This document shows positions 20,733 through 31,461 of a DNA stretch of 64,000 nucleotides, piece after piece (positions within the stretch are counted from its first letter, which is position 1; each line of letters begins with the position of its first letter). The stretch covers positions 930,001 to 994,000 of the forward strand of contig JAGPYM010000002.1 of NCBI GenBank assembly GCA_020736575.1, in the 5' to 3' direction. Origin of the DNA: Thelonectria olida (taxonomy: Eukaryota; Ascomycota; Sordariomycetes; Hypocreales; Nectriaceae). The notes beneath the pieces are model-generated. The model was not told the origin of the DNA. It ran no database searches and worked only from the letters and a program-made list of their open reading frames with translations. Position numbers and translations under genes: made by a program.

Positions 20733-22024
20733 GAGGAGACGGCGAGTACCGATACTGGTCTACGAATGCAGGTAGCATTTGGGATGAAACATAGACGCGC
20801 CAATGAAAAGTTTCGGGCTTGGATACGAACGAAGTTGATAACGTTTCTATTTCTCTGTCGTCTTTACAGCTGGTGCATGTTGCGAGGGCGAAATACACCC
20901 TTGACCACCACTTCAGCCCACGATGCACGTTTCTATCCCAATCCAATTGCGATGCTCTCCTGCTGTAGTCGGTTCTTCCGGGGCAATTTGCCCAGCTGAG
21001 TGATTCCTTAACACGACGCAACGCACAGTACTCCTCAGCCCAATAATCTGGCAGACAACGACGCCTCAACATGAAGCTCGCCATCTTCTTCTCCTCAACG
21101 TCTCCCTTCGCCGACATTCGAGCAGGACATCAGCCTCTCGTGAGTTTCTCTCCAGTTTGCATTCGTTAGACTCTCAAGCCCTTTGGCATTTGTGGTCTAA
21201 TCTCTCTTTAGTGTTTATCGTTAGCCTCTTCTTAGCAAAATGGACTAATAGATCAATGTCAGCTAGCAACAGCAGCAGACTTCTGCCGCGGTACGGCGAT
21301 CGCTGGACAGTATCGGCCGCATAGCCATCATAATCTCGTCATCGTTCGCCAATCCCTATAGACCGCGCTTCACGACGTCTGCAAGACAATCGGTTGCACA
21401 GACAAGCAAAAGGCCAAGTTGCTGGAGGCACTGTTAAAGCGGCAAATAGTTGATGAGGTATGCTTGTCACTTCTTAGTAACTCGTCCAAGCACCTAACAG
21501 AACTCCTCCAGCAGATCTTCGGAATCAAGGGAAGGGATCATCGTACGTAGACCGGCCAACATGAAGGTCATTGCTAACAAACTTCCAAACCAGCCATAGG
21601 ATAAGCTCTGGTATATCTGATGTTACACGAGAAGGCTGACTATCGCCCTAGAATTTACTTCGGCTCAGCAATATACATACAACTCGAGGCTTTAGCGAAT
21701 TCTAGCGAGACGTTAATAGCTCTGAGATCGACACTCGGATAGGGAAACTCGCCGCAGAGTGGGCAGACTGGATGGGGCAATGACGCAGGATTCCTCTCTA
21801 TGTGATAGCATATCCGTCTATAAGGTCCAGGACTGCCCAATGCCGCATCTCTGTCCGTGGACTCGCAACTTCTTGACCCCCAAAAACTCGGCAAACCATC
21901 ATCCAGTCATAAACACACCAACCTCTCTCTCGTTTCACAGCGGCTCCTCAACCGCTCCCGTAGGCGAATACCCGGCCTTCTTGCCCCTCGTCCACAGCAC
22001 GAGGGCAGCAGCGTGGCGGATCAG
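20733..22024. other. Intergenic with one doubtful small gene
   Basis: Apart from the candidate at 21071-21551 nothing is supportable. 21600-22000 is ordinary mixed sequence downstream of the minus-strand Cys-rich gene. Confidence 0.45.
21071..21551 (+). pseudogene. Doubtful small spliced gene with an in-frame stop
   Basis: Coding-like pieces follow one another. ATG at 21071 begins MKLAIFFSSTSPFADIRAGH, with a GTGAGT donor at 21140. An acceptor near 21262 leads into LATAADFCRGTAIAGQ. A well-formed helix in the same frame (TALHDVCKTIGCTDKQKAKL, then LLEALLKRQIVDE, 21361-21456) precedes a GTATGC donor. A last piece reads QIFGIKGRDHRT up to the TAG near 21548. Between RQSL and TALHD the frame has TAG at 21359-21361, which would be Gln if CAG. 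I do not recognise the family. It could be a real small gene with a different intron layout. Confidence 0.25.
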
Positions 22025-22248
22025 TCAGTTGGGCGAGGCGGCCATGGGCGGGTACGGTTTGCCGCCGATGTCGACCTTGGGCTCACACACGCAACGCTCT
22101 TCTTCGGGGACGCTGTCGAGAACCATTTGCACGTGTGCGCCGCAACCCCACCACGACGTCTTGTCTGTTTGTGGTGAGTTGAAGCCGGAGATTGCTGAGA
22201 GAGGGGAGGGGACGTACTGCAGGTACCGCAGGAAGCCTTTTTGCACAT
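22025..22248 (-). CDS. Small conserved Cys-rich protein (56 residues)
   Basis: Exon 1 is 22248-22218 and exon 2 is 22164-22025, with a 53-nt intron (GTACGT...AACAG) after MCKKASCGTC. The spliced product has three N-terminal cysteines in a CxxxxCxxC layout. Then come WWGCGAHVQMVLDSVPEE, CVCEPKV and a C-terminal YPPMA. A CxxC-type pair plus C and H residues suggests metal or thiol chemistry. I recall similar short open reading frames annotated as hypothetical in other ascomycetes, but no function is known to me. It is easily missed because exon 1 has only 31 nt. It lies tail-to-tail with the doubtful gene at 21071-21551. Confidence 0.75.
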
Positions 22249-22812
22249 TTTGATGAGAGCGGTTTCTTCTTGCGTTTGATATCAATGTACTTGTTGTTTA
22301 GGTATGTTGGTTATAGGTTTCGCGTATGCGCAGGTAATTGAAGAGAAGAAAAGTAGACAAGAGTTCAAGTTTAGGAGGAGATGTGGGTGGGGGGGGGGTC
22401 GTCAAATATCCATCCGACTTGCTTCCGAATCATGTCCGTTTGATCCGACTCATGGAATTCGATTCTTTTCGATTATTTTTACTCAGCATCTGCTTATATA
22501 TCTTGGAAACTACCTACCTACGTACGCATTTTTATTCTGTATTTACAAGTTCCCCGGTGACCATGTGCGATATTCCCATAGACTGGTCGCCGATGCACTG
22601 TGCACACGCCGAATCAACCCCGCCGACGGGGAATATTATGTCACACCCGATTCCGCGATACTCTTCCCGCGGATCAAATAGCATTCATTGATACATCTCG
22701 TGCTTGTGCTCTTTAATTGGTTCTGTAGACGCTGTAATCATATACCTAACTATTGTGTCCCCATTGCACCAAAATATGTCTCAATCAATGCCATCTACCA
22801 AGTTCTACCTTC
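22249..22812. other. Intergenic
   Basis: No gene is seen. There is a poly-G run near 22386-22397 and a TACCTACCTACG tract near 22508-22520, the inverse of the TAGG repeats elsewhere. 22690-22812 is the 3' flank of the pyroglutamyl peptidase gene. Confidence 0.5.
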
Positions 22813-23765
22813 TTATACATCCACCTCCTTCTGTCGCTTCTGAATCACTTCGCTCTCTACGATCGACCGAATCAAGTTGATGGCCAGCTCTCGTCCTTGC
22901 GTAACGCTTGTCTCGGATGCGTCGGCTGGTACGTGGAGGAAGATGACCTTCCTGGGGCGCTGCTGTTTATAGAGATGTGCCAGGCTCGAGTAGTAGATGA
23001 AGTCGCACAGGTATCGTCCCGGGTCGTCCGAGATTCGCAAATCCATGTCCTTCTAGAAACTATTGTTAGCATTTCACTCCTGAGCCTTGAGTTTCGGTAA
23101 GTGTAGAGGGTACTGACTGCACTGTACTCCTGCCATCGTCTGAGAATGTCCTCGGGAACCAAGTCCGTCTCAATCTCCTTGGGCAATCCGCGCCAGATCC
23201 AGTCGCTATCGGGCTTACGTTCTTCCTCTTCGTTTGGCGTTTCGCCGTCGACGTCGTCGTGCTCATAGCCATCGCGATGTGCTTTCCGCTCGATGCAGTA
23301 GAACGGGCGCGGGCCCGCCATGCCAATGTGTACCACAATGTCCACCTTTCGGCCCTTGTACGTCTCCCAGAGGGATGGCACCAGTTCCCTCACGACCTTG
23401 TAGTTGACTCGAATCGGCTCGGGGTATACGAGAATGCGCACGGGAGGGATGCTGGGAGCGTCTCTCGACTTGGGATCCTTGGCTCGCAGCGAAGGAAGGT
23501 AGTTTGGCAGGTCTTTGGCGATTTCCCACGACGGGTTGACGGGATACTGTTCCCGAAAGGGCTTTTCGAATGTTAGCAATCACATTTTCTTGGCATCCTC
23601 TGCTTGGTTGCGCCTCTATTCGCAAAAGTCGTTGTGTTACTGCCGCAGCACCATCTCGCGTGACGGAGCACTTAAAAGAGAGGGGGGACAAGGATGGGGG
23701 GTTCAACGCACGCCAAAGCCCGTAACGAGGACGGTCAACTCGCCGTCTGAGATTTGCGACCCCAT
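22813..23765 (-). CDS. Pyroglutamyl peptidase I-like cysteine peptidase (family C15)
   Basis: Predicted 245 residues. Exons: 23765-23712, 23561-23118, 23052-22813; intron 1 is long for this window (150 nt). The family removes N-terminal pyroglutamate from peptides. The start MGSQISDGELTVLVTGFGPF contains the family's VTGFGPF, which is split by intron 1. Then VHIGMAGPRPFYCIERKAHR (substrate pocket), the catalytic Cys in SDDPGRYLCDFIYYSSL, and the catalytic His in VIFLHVP. An insertion rich in Asp/Glu (GYEHDDVDGETPNEEEE) separates the middle and the C-terminal part, as in other fungal members. Cytosolic; no signal peptide. Confidence 0.9.
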
Positions 23766-24765
23766 GGTTGCTGAGTCTAATCGATCTGTTTCATGCGGGT
23801 TGGTTAGAAGAGGAAGAGATTGTGATCGGAGACGCTTGCCAACGTCAGACCAGAACCAGCCCAGATCAGCTCAATCCGGCGATTCTCCCTTTGGGCCATT
23901 CAAGAGGTTGCTGGTGGTACCGGTACGTCACTTTAGACGTTCGCTCCTTCCGGGGTCGCGCGGAGGCTTCCGCGGTGGGGACATTGAAGTCATGATCTGC
24001 GCGGGCTGGTGTCTCGCTGAATCAGGGGTCGCTTCTGAGGTACAGGGTAAGCTGGTTGTCAATAAACCCATCATCGGTGTCTACGATCTGTAATGTCAGT
24101 CCTACGTTTATGCAATAATAATAACTCCTCGATAATCTTAGTTATTTTATAGAAGTTGTAATTAATCTGCTGGCCTCCATGTCTACGGGTTTCTCCCATG
24201 TATGAACGTAGTTTTGTACATGTTAATGTACTTGCATTTATCTCAACAATAGGCCAACTTCACTTCGGCAGTCAAATGCAAGGGAGAAACGCTCAATTAC
24301 GAGACACGACATGTCAAGCCGCACCCAAGCTACACTCTGAAACCAGCATACTTTACCACAGCTCCGGAATAGACATCTAACAGACAGGTCAAAATCACAC
24401 CGAAACAGAGTACTCCATTGACTGCTCCCAACTTAGTCAGCACCCCCAACACCGACCCAAGACTAACCAATCTGGGACACCCCGCACACCGGCACGGAGA
24501 TACTAATTGGGGATACCTCACCGAAGTAAAATATCGCGGAGAAGGCACGTGGCGGGATAACTCTTATAGATTGAACGGAAGACGAATACTTAATTGAAGT
24601 GACTCACAACATATTCCTTCCAATTGAAGAGACAATCTCACCAACTGATCATTCCAGACTCCCAACGAGTTAATTGTTGTACAATCGAGCATACCCCCTC
24701 TTGGTTACTATCAACCCCGCTCGAGGAGAAGCAACTTCACCAGAACAAGAACACTACGAGATATC
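23766..24765. promoter_or_regulatory. Divergent promoter region between the C15 peptidase and the GPP1-like gene
   Basis: One kilobase with no supportable gene. A short A/T-rich patch (about 24105-24165, with TGCAATAATAATAACTCC) lies roughly in the middle. Otherwise unremarkable. Confidence 0.5.
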
Positions 24766-25685
24766 ATGGGTTCACTACCAGACTTCACCCTGCCCAAGCA
24801 GGAACTGACATTCGATGGCTTTCTGTTCGACATGGACGGCACCATCATCGACTCGACTGACGCAGTCGTCAAGCATTGGGAAGCGTGAGTTCGAGTTCCC
24901 CAAACGAACACAAGTTCAACAACCCCTGACTGAGGCCAACATAGCATCGGCAAGGAAATTGGAGTTGACCCAGCCGTCATCCTCGAGACTTCTCATGGGC
25001 GCCGGAGCATAGATATCCTCAAAATACTGGCCCCGGAAAAGGCCACTTGGGAATGTAAGTTGCCAGCCTCTCTCTGCCGAGTGATACCTCGAGACGGGTG
25101 GTGATGGCTTCATCACTCGACAGTGCCTCTTCCACCGATACCAGAACACACATTCCCAAGTAAAGAAGCACACAACTGACCACCTCTACAGTCACGCAAC
25201 ACATGGAAGGCATCCTGCCTAAGAACTACGGCCACCTGTCCGTGGAAATTCCCGGTGCCCGCGTCATGCTGGACGCCGTCATCGCCGCCTCCAGCCCCTG
25301 GGCCATCGTCACATCCGGCACCGTGCCGCTCGTCACCGGCTGGCTCAAGGCCCGCTCCCTCCCCCGTCCCAGCCCGGATTGCCTCGTCACCGCCGAGGAC
25401 GTCGAGCACGGCAAGCCCGACCCCGCGTGCTATCTTCTCGGCCGCGAAAGGATCGGCCTCACGGGTAACGACGCCCAGGTGCTCGTCCTCGAGGACAGCC
25501 CAGCGGGTATTCGCGCCGGAAAGGCTGCCGGATGTAAGGTTTTGGGTCTCGTGACGAGCCATACCGTCGAGCAGGTCGTCGCTGCGGAGCCTGACTGGGT
25601 GGTGCGCGACCTCGAGTCGGTCCGGGTTGTGCGTAGCGAGGGAGGCAGGGTGACGATTGAGCTTTCGAATGCCCTTCGACTGTGA
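24766..25685 (+). CDS. GPP1: HAD-family glycerol-1-/sugar-phosphatase, GPP1/HOR2-like
   Basis: Exons 24766-24884, 24945-25054 and 25192-25685 encode 240 residues, close to yeast Gpp1/Gpp2 (250). These enzymes dephosphorylate glycerol 3-phosphate in osmolyte synthesis; relatives act on 2-deoxyglucose-6-phosphate. HAD motifs are in order: DMDGTIIDST (motif I nucleophile and acid/base Asp), TSGT (motif II), the Lys of HGKPDP (motif III) and VLEDSPAGIRAG (motif IV). SHGRRSIDIL in the cap domain is a GPP-type landmark. Substrate choice between glycerol-P and other phosphates is inferred. The last exon is strongly GC-biased at third positions. Confidence 0.88.
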
Positions 25686-26207
25686 TGATGACGACGGCGG
25701 TGGAGTGAGAGCGGTGTCGAGGGAGTTTGCGACAACGAGAAGGAAGCTTCGATGACCGGAAAGGAGGGAGAAGGGAAACTGATATGATCACGGCAATACC
25801 TTAGATAGACAAAGGACGGAATATGACATTCTCGGGAATCTAGAAAGAGAAGAAGATTGAGAATAGACAGAATGCCCTCGCAAGGGAAATCCACCAAGGC
25901 CATCCCTCGCTCCCTTCCTTGCCCAGTCCCCCTCGCATCACGCTCAACCCTCGGTTTCTTCACGACCACGATGGCAATCGCCAACGACCATGTTCAACAC
26001 GTTCACCTAACAGGTCTCAGACACACACGAACGCGTTCGCCGGTGAGACCAATGAAGGTGCCCCAGTCTGACCAAAGACTAACACCACCAACAATATGCA
26101 AGGGAGACAGGCCCGTCCACCGGAGCCTTGGCCTGTTGGTCCAACCCTCACTTTGGTGTCCGAGACGAGAATAGGATTACACAGTCGTGACACAGGCACA
26201 CAAACAC

Positions 26208-26224
26208 AGAGAGAGAGAGAGAGA
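26208..26224. repeat. GA dinucleotide microsatellite
   Basis: Uninterrupted GA/AG repeat spanning the junction of CACAGAGAGAGA and GAGAC. Confidence 0.75.
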
Positions 26225-29200
26225 CGTGCCAATCTCCCTCACAGTTCGCTCATCTCCACTACGAAAAGACGACCCCCCTTCGACTGACACGGACACCCAT
26301 TTTGTCCGCTCTGCCGGGTCTCGCAACCGAAGGCATCATCATCATCCCATTTTGCTTTTCGACATCTGCCTCTCTCCCCCTCGCCTTGCTGCGATTGCGC
26401 TACGGCAACAAGTGAGACATGCGTCGTCCACTCACCCCCTTTGGCATTGGCCTCCCCTTCCCCTCTTCAAAAATCCCCTTTGTCTAACCAGTCTCATTCG
26501 GGGATCGCCAACGGGGGACACAGCAGGGAAAGGAAGGCAGCAAACGGACGAGATGGAGGCAAAAACGGGGCTACTGCAAGTTCGGCGCGTCGCACCTTTG
26601 TGCTCTTCGGCGGGATAGGCCTTTGGCATGACTCTGCCGGGATGAGAAGGCAGCGCCTCCCTGACTTGAGCCGGCCGCCGTAGCTCCATCAAAATGTCTC
26701 GGCAGCCGGTTGACCTCTGGCCCTCCCCGGAGAGGGGAAGGGCTACACAGAGTTACCATAGTTGCTATGTTTTGGGTTATCCTGGTCCCAAGGCGAGAGG
26801 AAGGGAAGGGGGCGTGTGGGCAAAGGCAAAGCGACCGAAAAAAGGGGACTGTGGGTGGAGGAGGAAGTGGAGGAGACGAGGCCGACGAGGACGAAGTGCA
26901 AGTTAACGCGGAGCCGGGCCTCTCGTAGCACATACTTTTTTTCTCGAGCCTATTATTCGCATGTGCACGTTCGGATGTTTTGATGGTTCCCAGTGGACAG
27001 GAACTCGAAGCAAGAAATGACGAGAAATGAGCAAAGAAAGCTGCATCGTCGGAGAATTCGGGAATAACGAGTGGCGCAGACGAAGAGCGAGACGGGTGGC
27101 CTGCAGGGAAACCATGCCCATCAGAGGCATTGACACTGAAGCTGGGCTGCCCCTGAGATGCACAAGAGCTTGCTTCTGTTCATATCTCATGTGTTGATGT
27201 TGCTGTTGCTATTGCCGAGTGTTGTTATCTGCGAGCCCATCATGGAGAATAGGAACACACATGGCGTGCATAACCTATTCCCTGGTATCACCGAGGACAA
27301 CCACAATGCCCGATCTTTCTTTAATTAACCTAGCAGGAACCTCGGACATACAAGACAAGATGAAAATAGCATCATCTTGTTTTTGCTTCTGGTACCCAGG
27401 GCCGCGGCCAGCTGAGGTTCGCCTTGCTGGCTGGCATGACACAGCAGCGGGGAATGTGTAAATGACGTCTCCGTCTCACAGCGTCACCGCGGACAGTAAC
27501 ACTGATCCTGAGCGACCGGAGGGGCCACAGAGCCGGGATGTGTGCTTCGTAGCACAGTAGAGCCGAAAGACAACAATAGTAAAAGAAAAGGCCGGCGCGT
27601 GGTGGCACAAACGAGAGACTGGCATGTTATTGAGCGAGCGGGTGGTCGAATTGGACCATTTTCCGGGGCCGTGGATGCGGCGACAGCTCCGGTTGCGCGC
27701 CGGCGCAAGAGGTGGATTTAGGGGTCACCCTCAACACCGTGGTTACTGTTGGTTAATGGGCCCCCCGAGAACAATGCAAGGTCCCGGCGGCCGGGGTTTG
27801 CGAGTCGTGAGAGGGCGCTATGGTTTCGCAAACACTGCGTGCTTTGGCGATGTGCGTGGTAAAAGGCGAAGGCGGGGGGGTCGTCGGCAAAGTGAGCTGA
27901 TGCTCCGGCTCAGTCGGTGATGAGAGGGTATCGCGAGCAGTGGGAAAAAATCGAGCCAGCACGGGGACTGCTCCAGAAAGCGTTGGCACGCATGGTGGCT
28001 GCTCCCGTTGGAAGACGGACCTTTACGGGTAGCTCGAGATAGTGACAGACCAGCTCATTCTAGCCTTCGCCTTCCCGTTGCCGCCCGTCCTTGACCGCGG
28101 GCGCGTATGTGCGTGTCAGTGCCATGGTCGTTGCCGGGCGCAATTGAAATGACAGCGCCTGTCGGTTGTTTCTTTTGGGTGTTACGGGACATTGCACGAA
28201 GCAATCCATGCCCTCAGAGCAGCGAGCGGTAACCGCCAATAGACAGCCATTTCCTGCCTGCATGGTCGGGGATACCCGAAGGCTGGCTGTCTGTCAGTCA
28301 GGGACAGACTGCAGCATAGACTGCATAGTATGTCGGCCTGGCTGTACGAAGCATACACCAGACAATGGAACTTCGGAGCGAGGCAAGCCTTTGTGTCCCC
28401 ACGTCCCGGCCACGGAAGAGGGTGAGTACGGCAAGCCAGGAGTCCTGTCTCCAGAGCCTAACTTGAGAAGCCGAAGAGCGAGAAGAAGGTCCGCCTTCCG
28501 GAATGCACCAAGCCGTTAAGTTGAGTGGAGGTGCCGTTGCGAAGAGTGCACGTCCGTCCATACGGAGCAGCGACTAGACGTATCCGTAGAGTACTCGTAT
28601 GTACACTCCTGCAGACGGCGTGCAAAGATACGTACGATGGCGTTGCGTGCGTGGGCGAGCAGAGGCTAAAACAGCGCCTTGAGACAAGTGCCGCAGAAGG
28701 CTGCTGTTGGTCAGACTCTGTTGGGACCCCAAGGCCCCCCTTCAAGATTGAGCCAAGATACAGAAGTAGGTCAGAATCCGCAATCGATGCCCGTTTTGTA
28801 GTGATCACCGTGATCGTGGCTGGCGGAGGAGAGCTGTTAAGGAGATTAAGGTCCCATAGCCCCCTCCCCCTTCGTGCCTCATTCGACGCCCCGTACGCCG
28901 CTCGACGCCTCGGTGCAGCAGTTGGGACGTTGCCGGCTTGACCTGCATCTCCGTCTCATCACCGCCGCCGCCTGGCCGTGTCGTGCGTGTCATGATGCTG
29001 TATGCGTACCCGCATCGAGCGTGTTGAGAGTGAGCCAGTGCCTCCTGATACTTGCAGCCCCCATCCATCGGACCAAGGCGAAACAACAAAAACAAATCAG
29101 AGATGGCAACAAAGAAGACTGGCGACAACATCAAAAAAGAAAGTCCCAAAGCAGCCTAGAATGAGGGGGTCTTTGACTCCAGTCTGTCTTTCATCAGATT

Positions 29201-30018
29201 CTCTCGCTCTGAGCTCATCCCCACAATGGGGACATTCTCAACGAATGTCAAAGTCCGTCCCACGCCCGGGACCGCACGGCGCACGCCCAAGTCCACGCCC
29301 CTTAAGCCACTGAGATCAGGGCATGATTGCAACTTGAGTGAGAGCCATTGCAAACCACACAAAGCACGCTTGCACGGACAGTTTTCTCCGTCTTGCTTGG
29401 TCAAGCAGCGGTGGAAGAAGCAGAAGGGGAGAGGAACAACACCGAACAACAAACAAACAAAAAAATAACAAAAATTACCAACAAATCAAGAAAAAGAAAA
29501 TACAGAAGTGTCTGTCCCTCTCATGCTGCATGCAAATTTTACTCTCGCGTGGTCCTGAGATTTGTTGCCCTCATGGCCTGTCTCGCAATTCAACTCAAAA
29601 AAACTCCCGAGTCGACAGTGAGAGTCAAAAGAAAACACGGACGCAGCAGCAACAACGAGAAGAAAGGAAAGGAAACACGGAACTCTCAACTCACAACTCC
29701 TATTCCTGGTCCCATTCCCAACCAAGACGGCTCATTGGTTCAGGAACGAGACAAAAGTAAACGGCGAGTCAGGTCTAACCCACCTCAGTCTACGTCCGAA
29801 TCAAAGCCAATGGAAAGTTAACGGACATCAAAGTCAAAACCTCGCGCTGTCTGAACCCACCCACTGAGCCGGTGTCTGAGTGAGGACAGCCGTTGCTTCA
29901 TGTTCCGTTAGCGGTCTCGGTCTTCTCGGGACGCGTGTTCAAGGCCGACGAGGTGAGAGGGCCGGTGAGGGGGGAAAATTGCATGCTGCCATCTGTCGAG
30001 CTGATCGCTGAGGGGGGC

Positions 30019-30038
30019 AAAAAAAAAAAAAAAAAAAA
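30019..30038. repeat. A20 homopolymer
   Basis: Twenty consecutive A on the plus strand following GGGGGGC. It may be a relic poly(A) of a retroposed transcript or simple slippage; no coding remnant is seen before it. Confidence 0.85.
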
Positions 30039-31426
30039 CCCCGACTTTAGAGAAGGCCTGTCGAAACGGTCGTATCAACTTAGTAAACGGGCCCGAGAAG
30101 TCGTCTTGACCAGATCCCGTACGAAGAAACTGGATGGCCCCCGTCCGGCCCGACTCCGCCGGCGCAAGAGCTTGTCCTTTCCAAGTGGATTTTGCGAGAA
30201 GCCGTTGCGTTACGTGATGATTGTTGATACCGGTTGACGCTCGCCTGGGCGTACTTTGGCGGCGGCCAACTTGTGTCTCGCTTCTGAGATCCCGTTACGG
30301 CCGTCGTCGCTTTCTCCCACGCCGAGGTATCGCGGTGAGGGCGGGAAAAATCAGGGCATCCAGGGCGAGATGCAGAGTCTGGCCCCCAGATCTGAGGTCT
30401 GGGTCCGGGTATTCGTCCTGAATAAACGTTCGAGGCCCCTTCCGTCAAGGGATCTGCGCTCGCACTTCCTCTTTCGCAGCACCACTCCTCCGAATAAAGA
30501 ATGCCCAGAACCTCGATCGAGCCGTGACGCCGTGAGTGAGCAAACATCAGTGTCACCTCCGCAGCGCCCGGGTCAGTGCCCCTTGAGACCCATCGCGTTA
30601 GCTTCAGCTCCCAGGCTGGACGGCCACGTGTGAGATGGATCCATAATTGGTCCTTGCTCGACAAGATGAGAAACACGGCACCCTCCTTGTCGTCCGCTTT
30701 AAGCGTTTTTTGTTCTTCAGTCGCCGCCTGGGCCACCCTTTTCGCATCCTTGATCCTGGGAGAGGGGTACCCAGCCATCTGTCACTCGCCTGTACTCGCA
30801 GAATCGCAGCGCTTCGACCCTGGCAAGCTCGCTTTGGCTATCTGCATGCCCGCCGGAACGGGCAAGGCGTCGATTTTTGACCTGAGCTGAAAACATGGTA
30901 AGGCGTTTGGAAACGTGTGCCGCTCACTCACTGGGAGCACTCCACACTGCCTCTTGCAACGGCGTGCCCGACGTCGCTAAGTTGTTTGGATGAGAGACTT
31001 CTTGTTGCCCATGTGTGGACGAAGCACGCGTATGCATGATGCGTCTGCTGCACCTCGCAGCTCGCAACAGGGGTCTTGAGGTCCCAACCAACTCAAACTG
31101 CTTCATAGACACGACCCTCTTACCGCCCTGAGAGTCCCAGCTTCTCAATGAGGAATGCCTGCCCAAAGATCCGGACGTCCAGCCGCCATCCAGGACCAGG
31201 AGGGGACAGAATTGGTTGACAGAGTTCAAGCCAGCCACTGCCCCTTGTACAAGGGGCACGTACGTAGCACAGGCTTCGTACGCGTCCTACCAACCTCTTA
31301 CTGGTTCCCGTTAACGAGGTCGGATTGCGCAAGGAACATCGATCCAGACCTTCCCAGCGGTGCGGTAACTAGCATCTCCGAATCCTTGCCATTTGGGACG
31401 CCACCAAATTCATCGACAACTGCCAA

Positions 31427-31461
31427 AAATAAAATAAAAATAAGAATAAAAATAAAAAAAA
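31427..31461. repeat. A-rich low-complexity tract
   Basis: AAAATAAAATAAAAATAAG-type sequence, about 35 bp. Confidence 0.75.

Noticed and set aside
30080..30778. 232-codon minus-strand open frame in the gene-free interval
   Set aside because: Arg/Ser/Pro-rich, no family motif, no splice partners; a frame of this length can arise by chance in GC-rich DNA.
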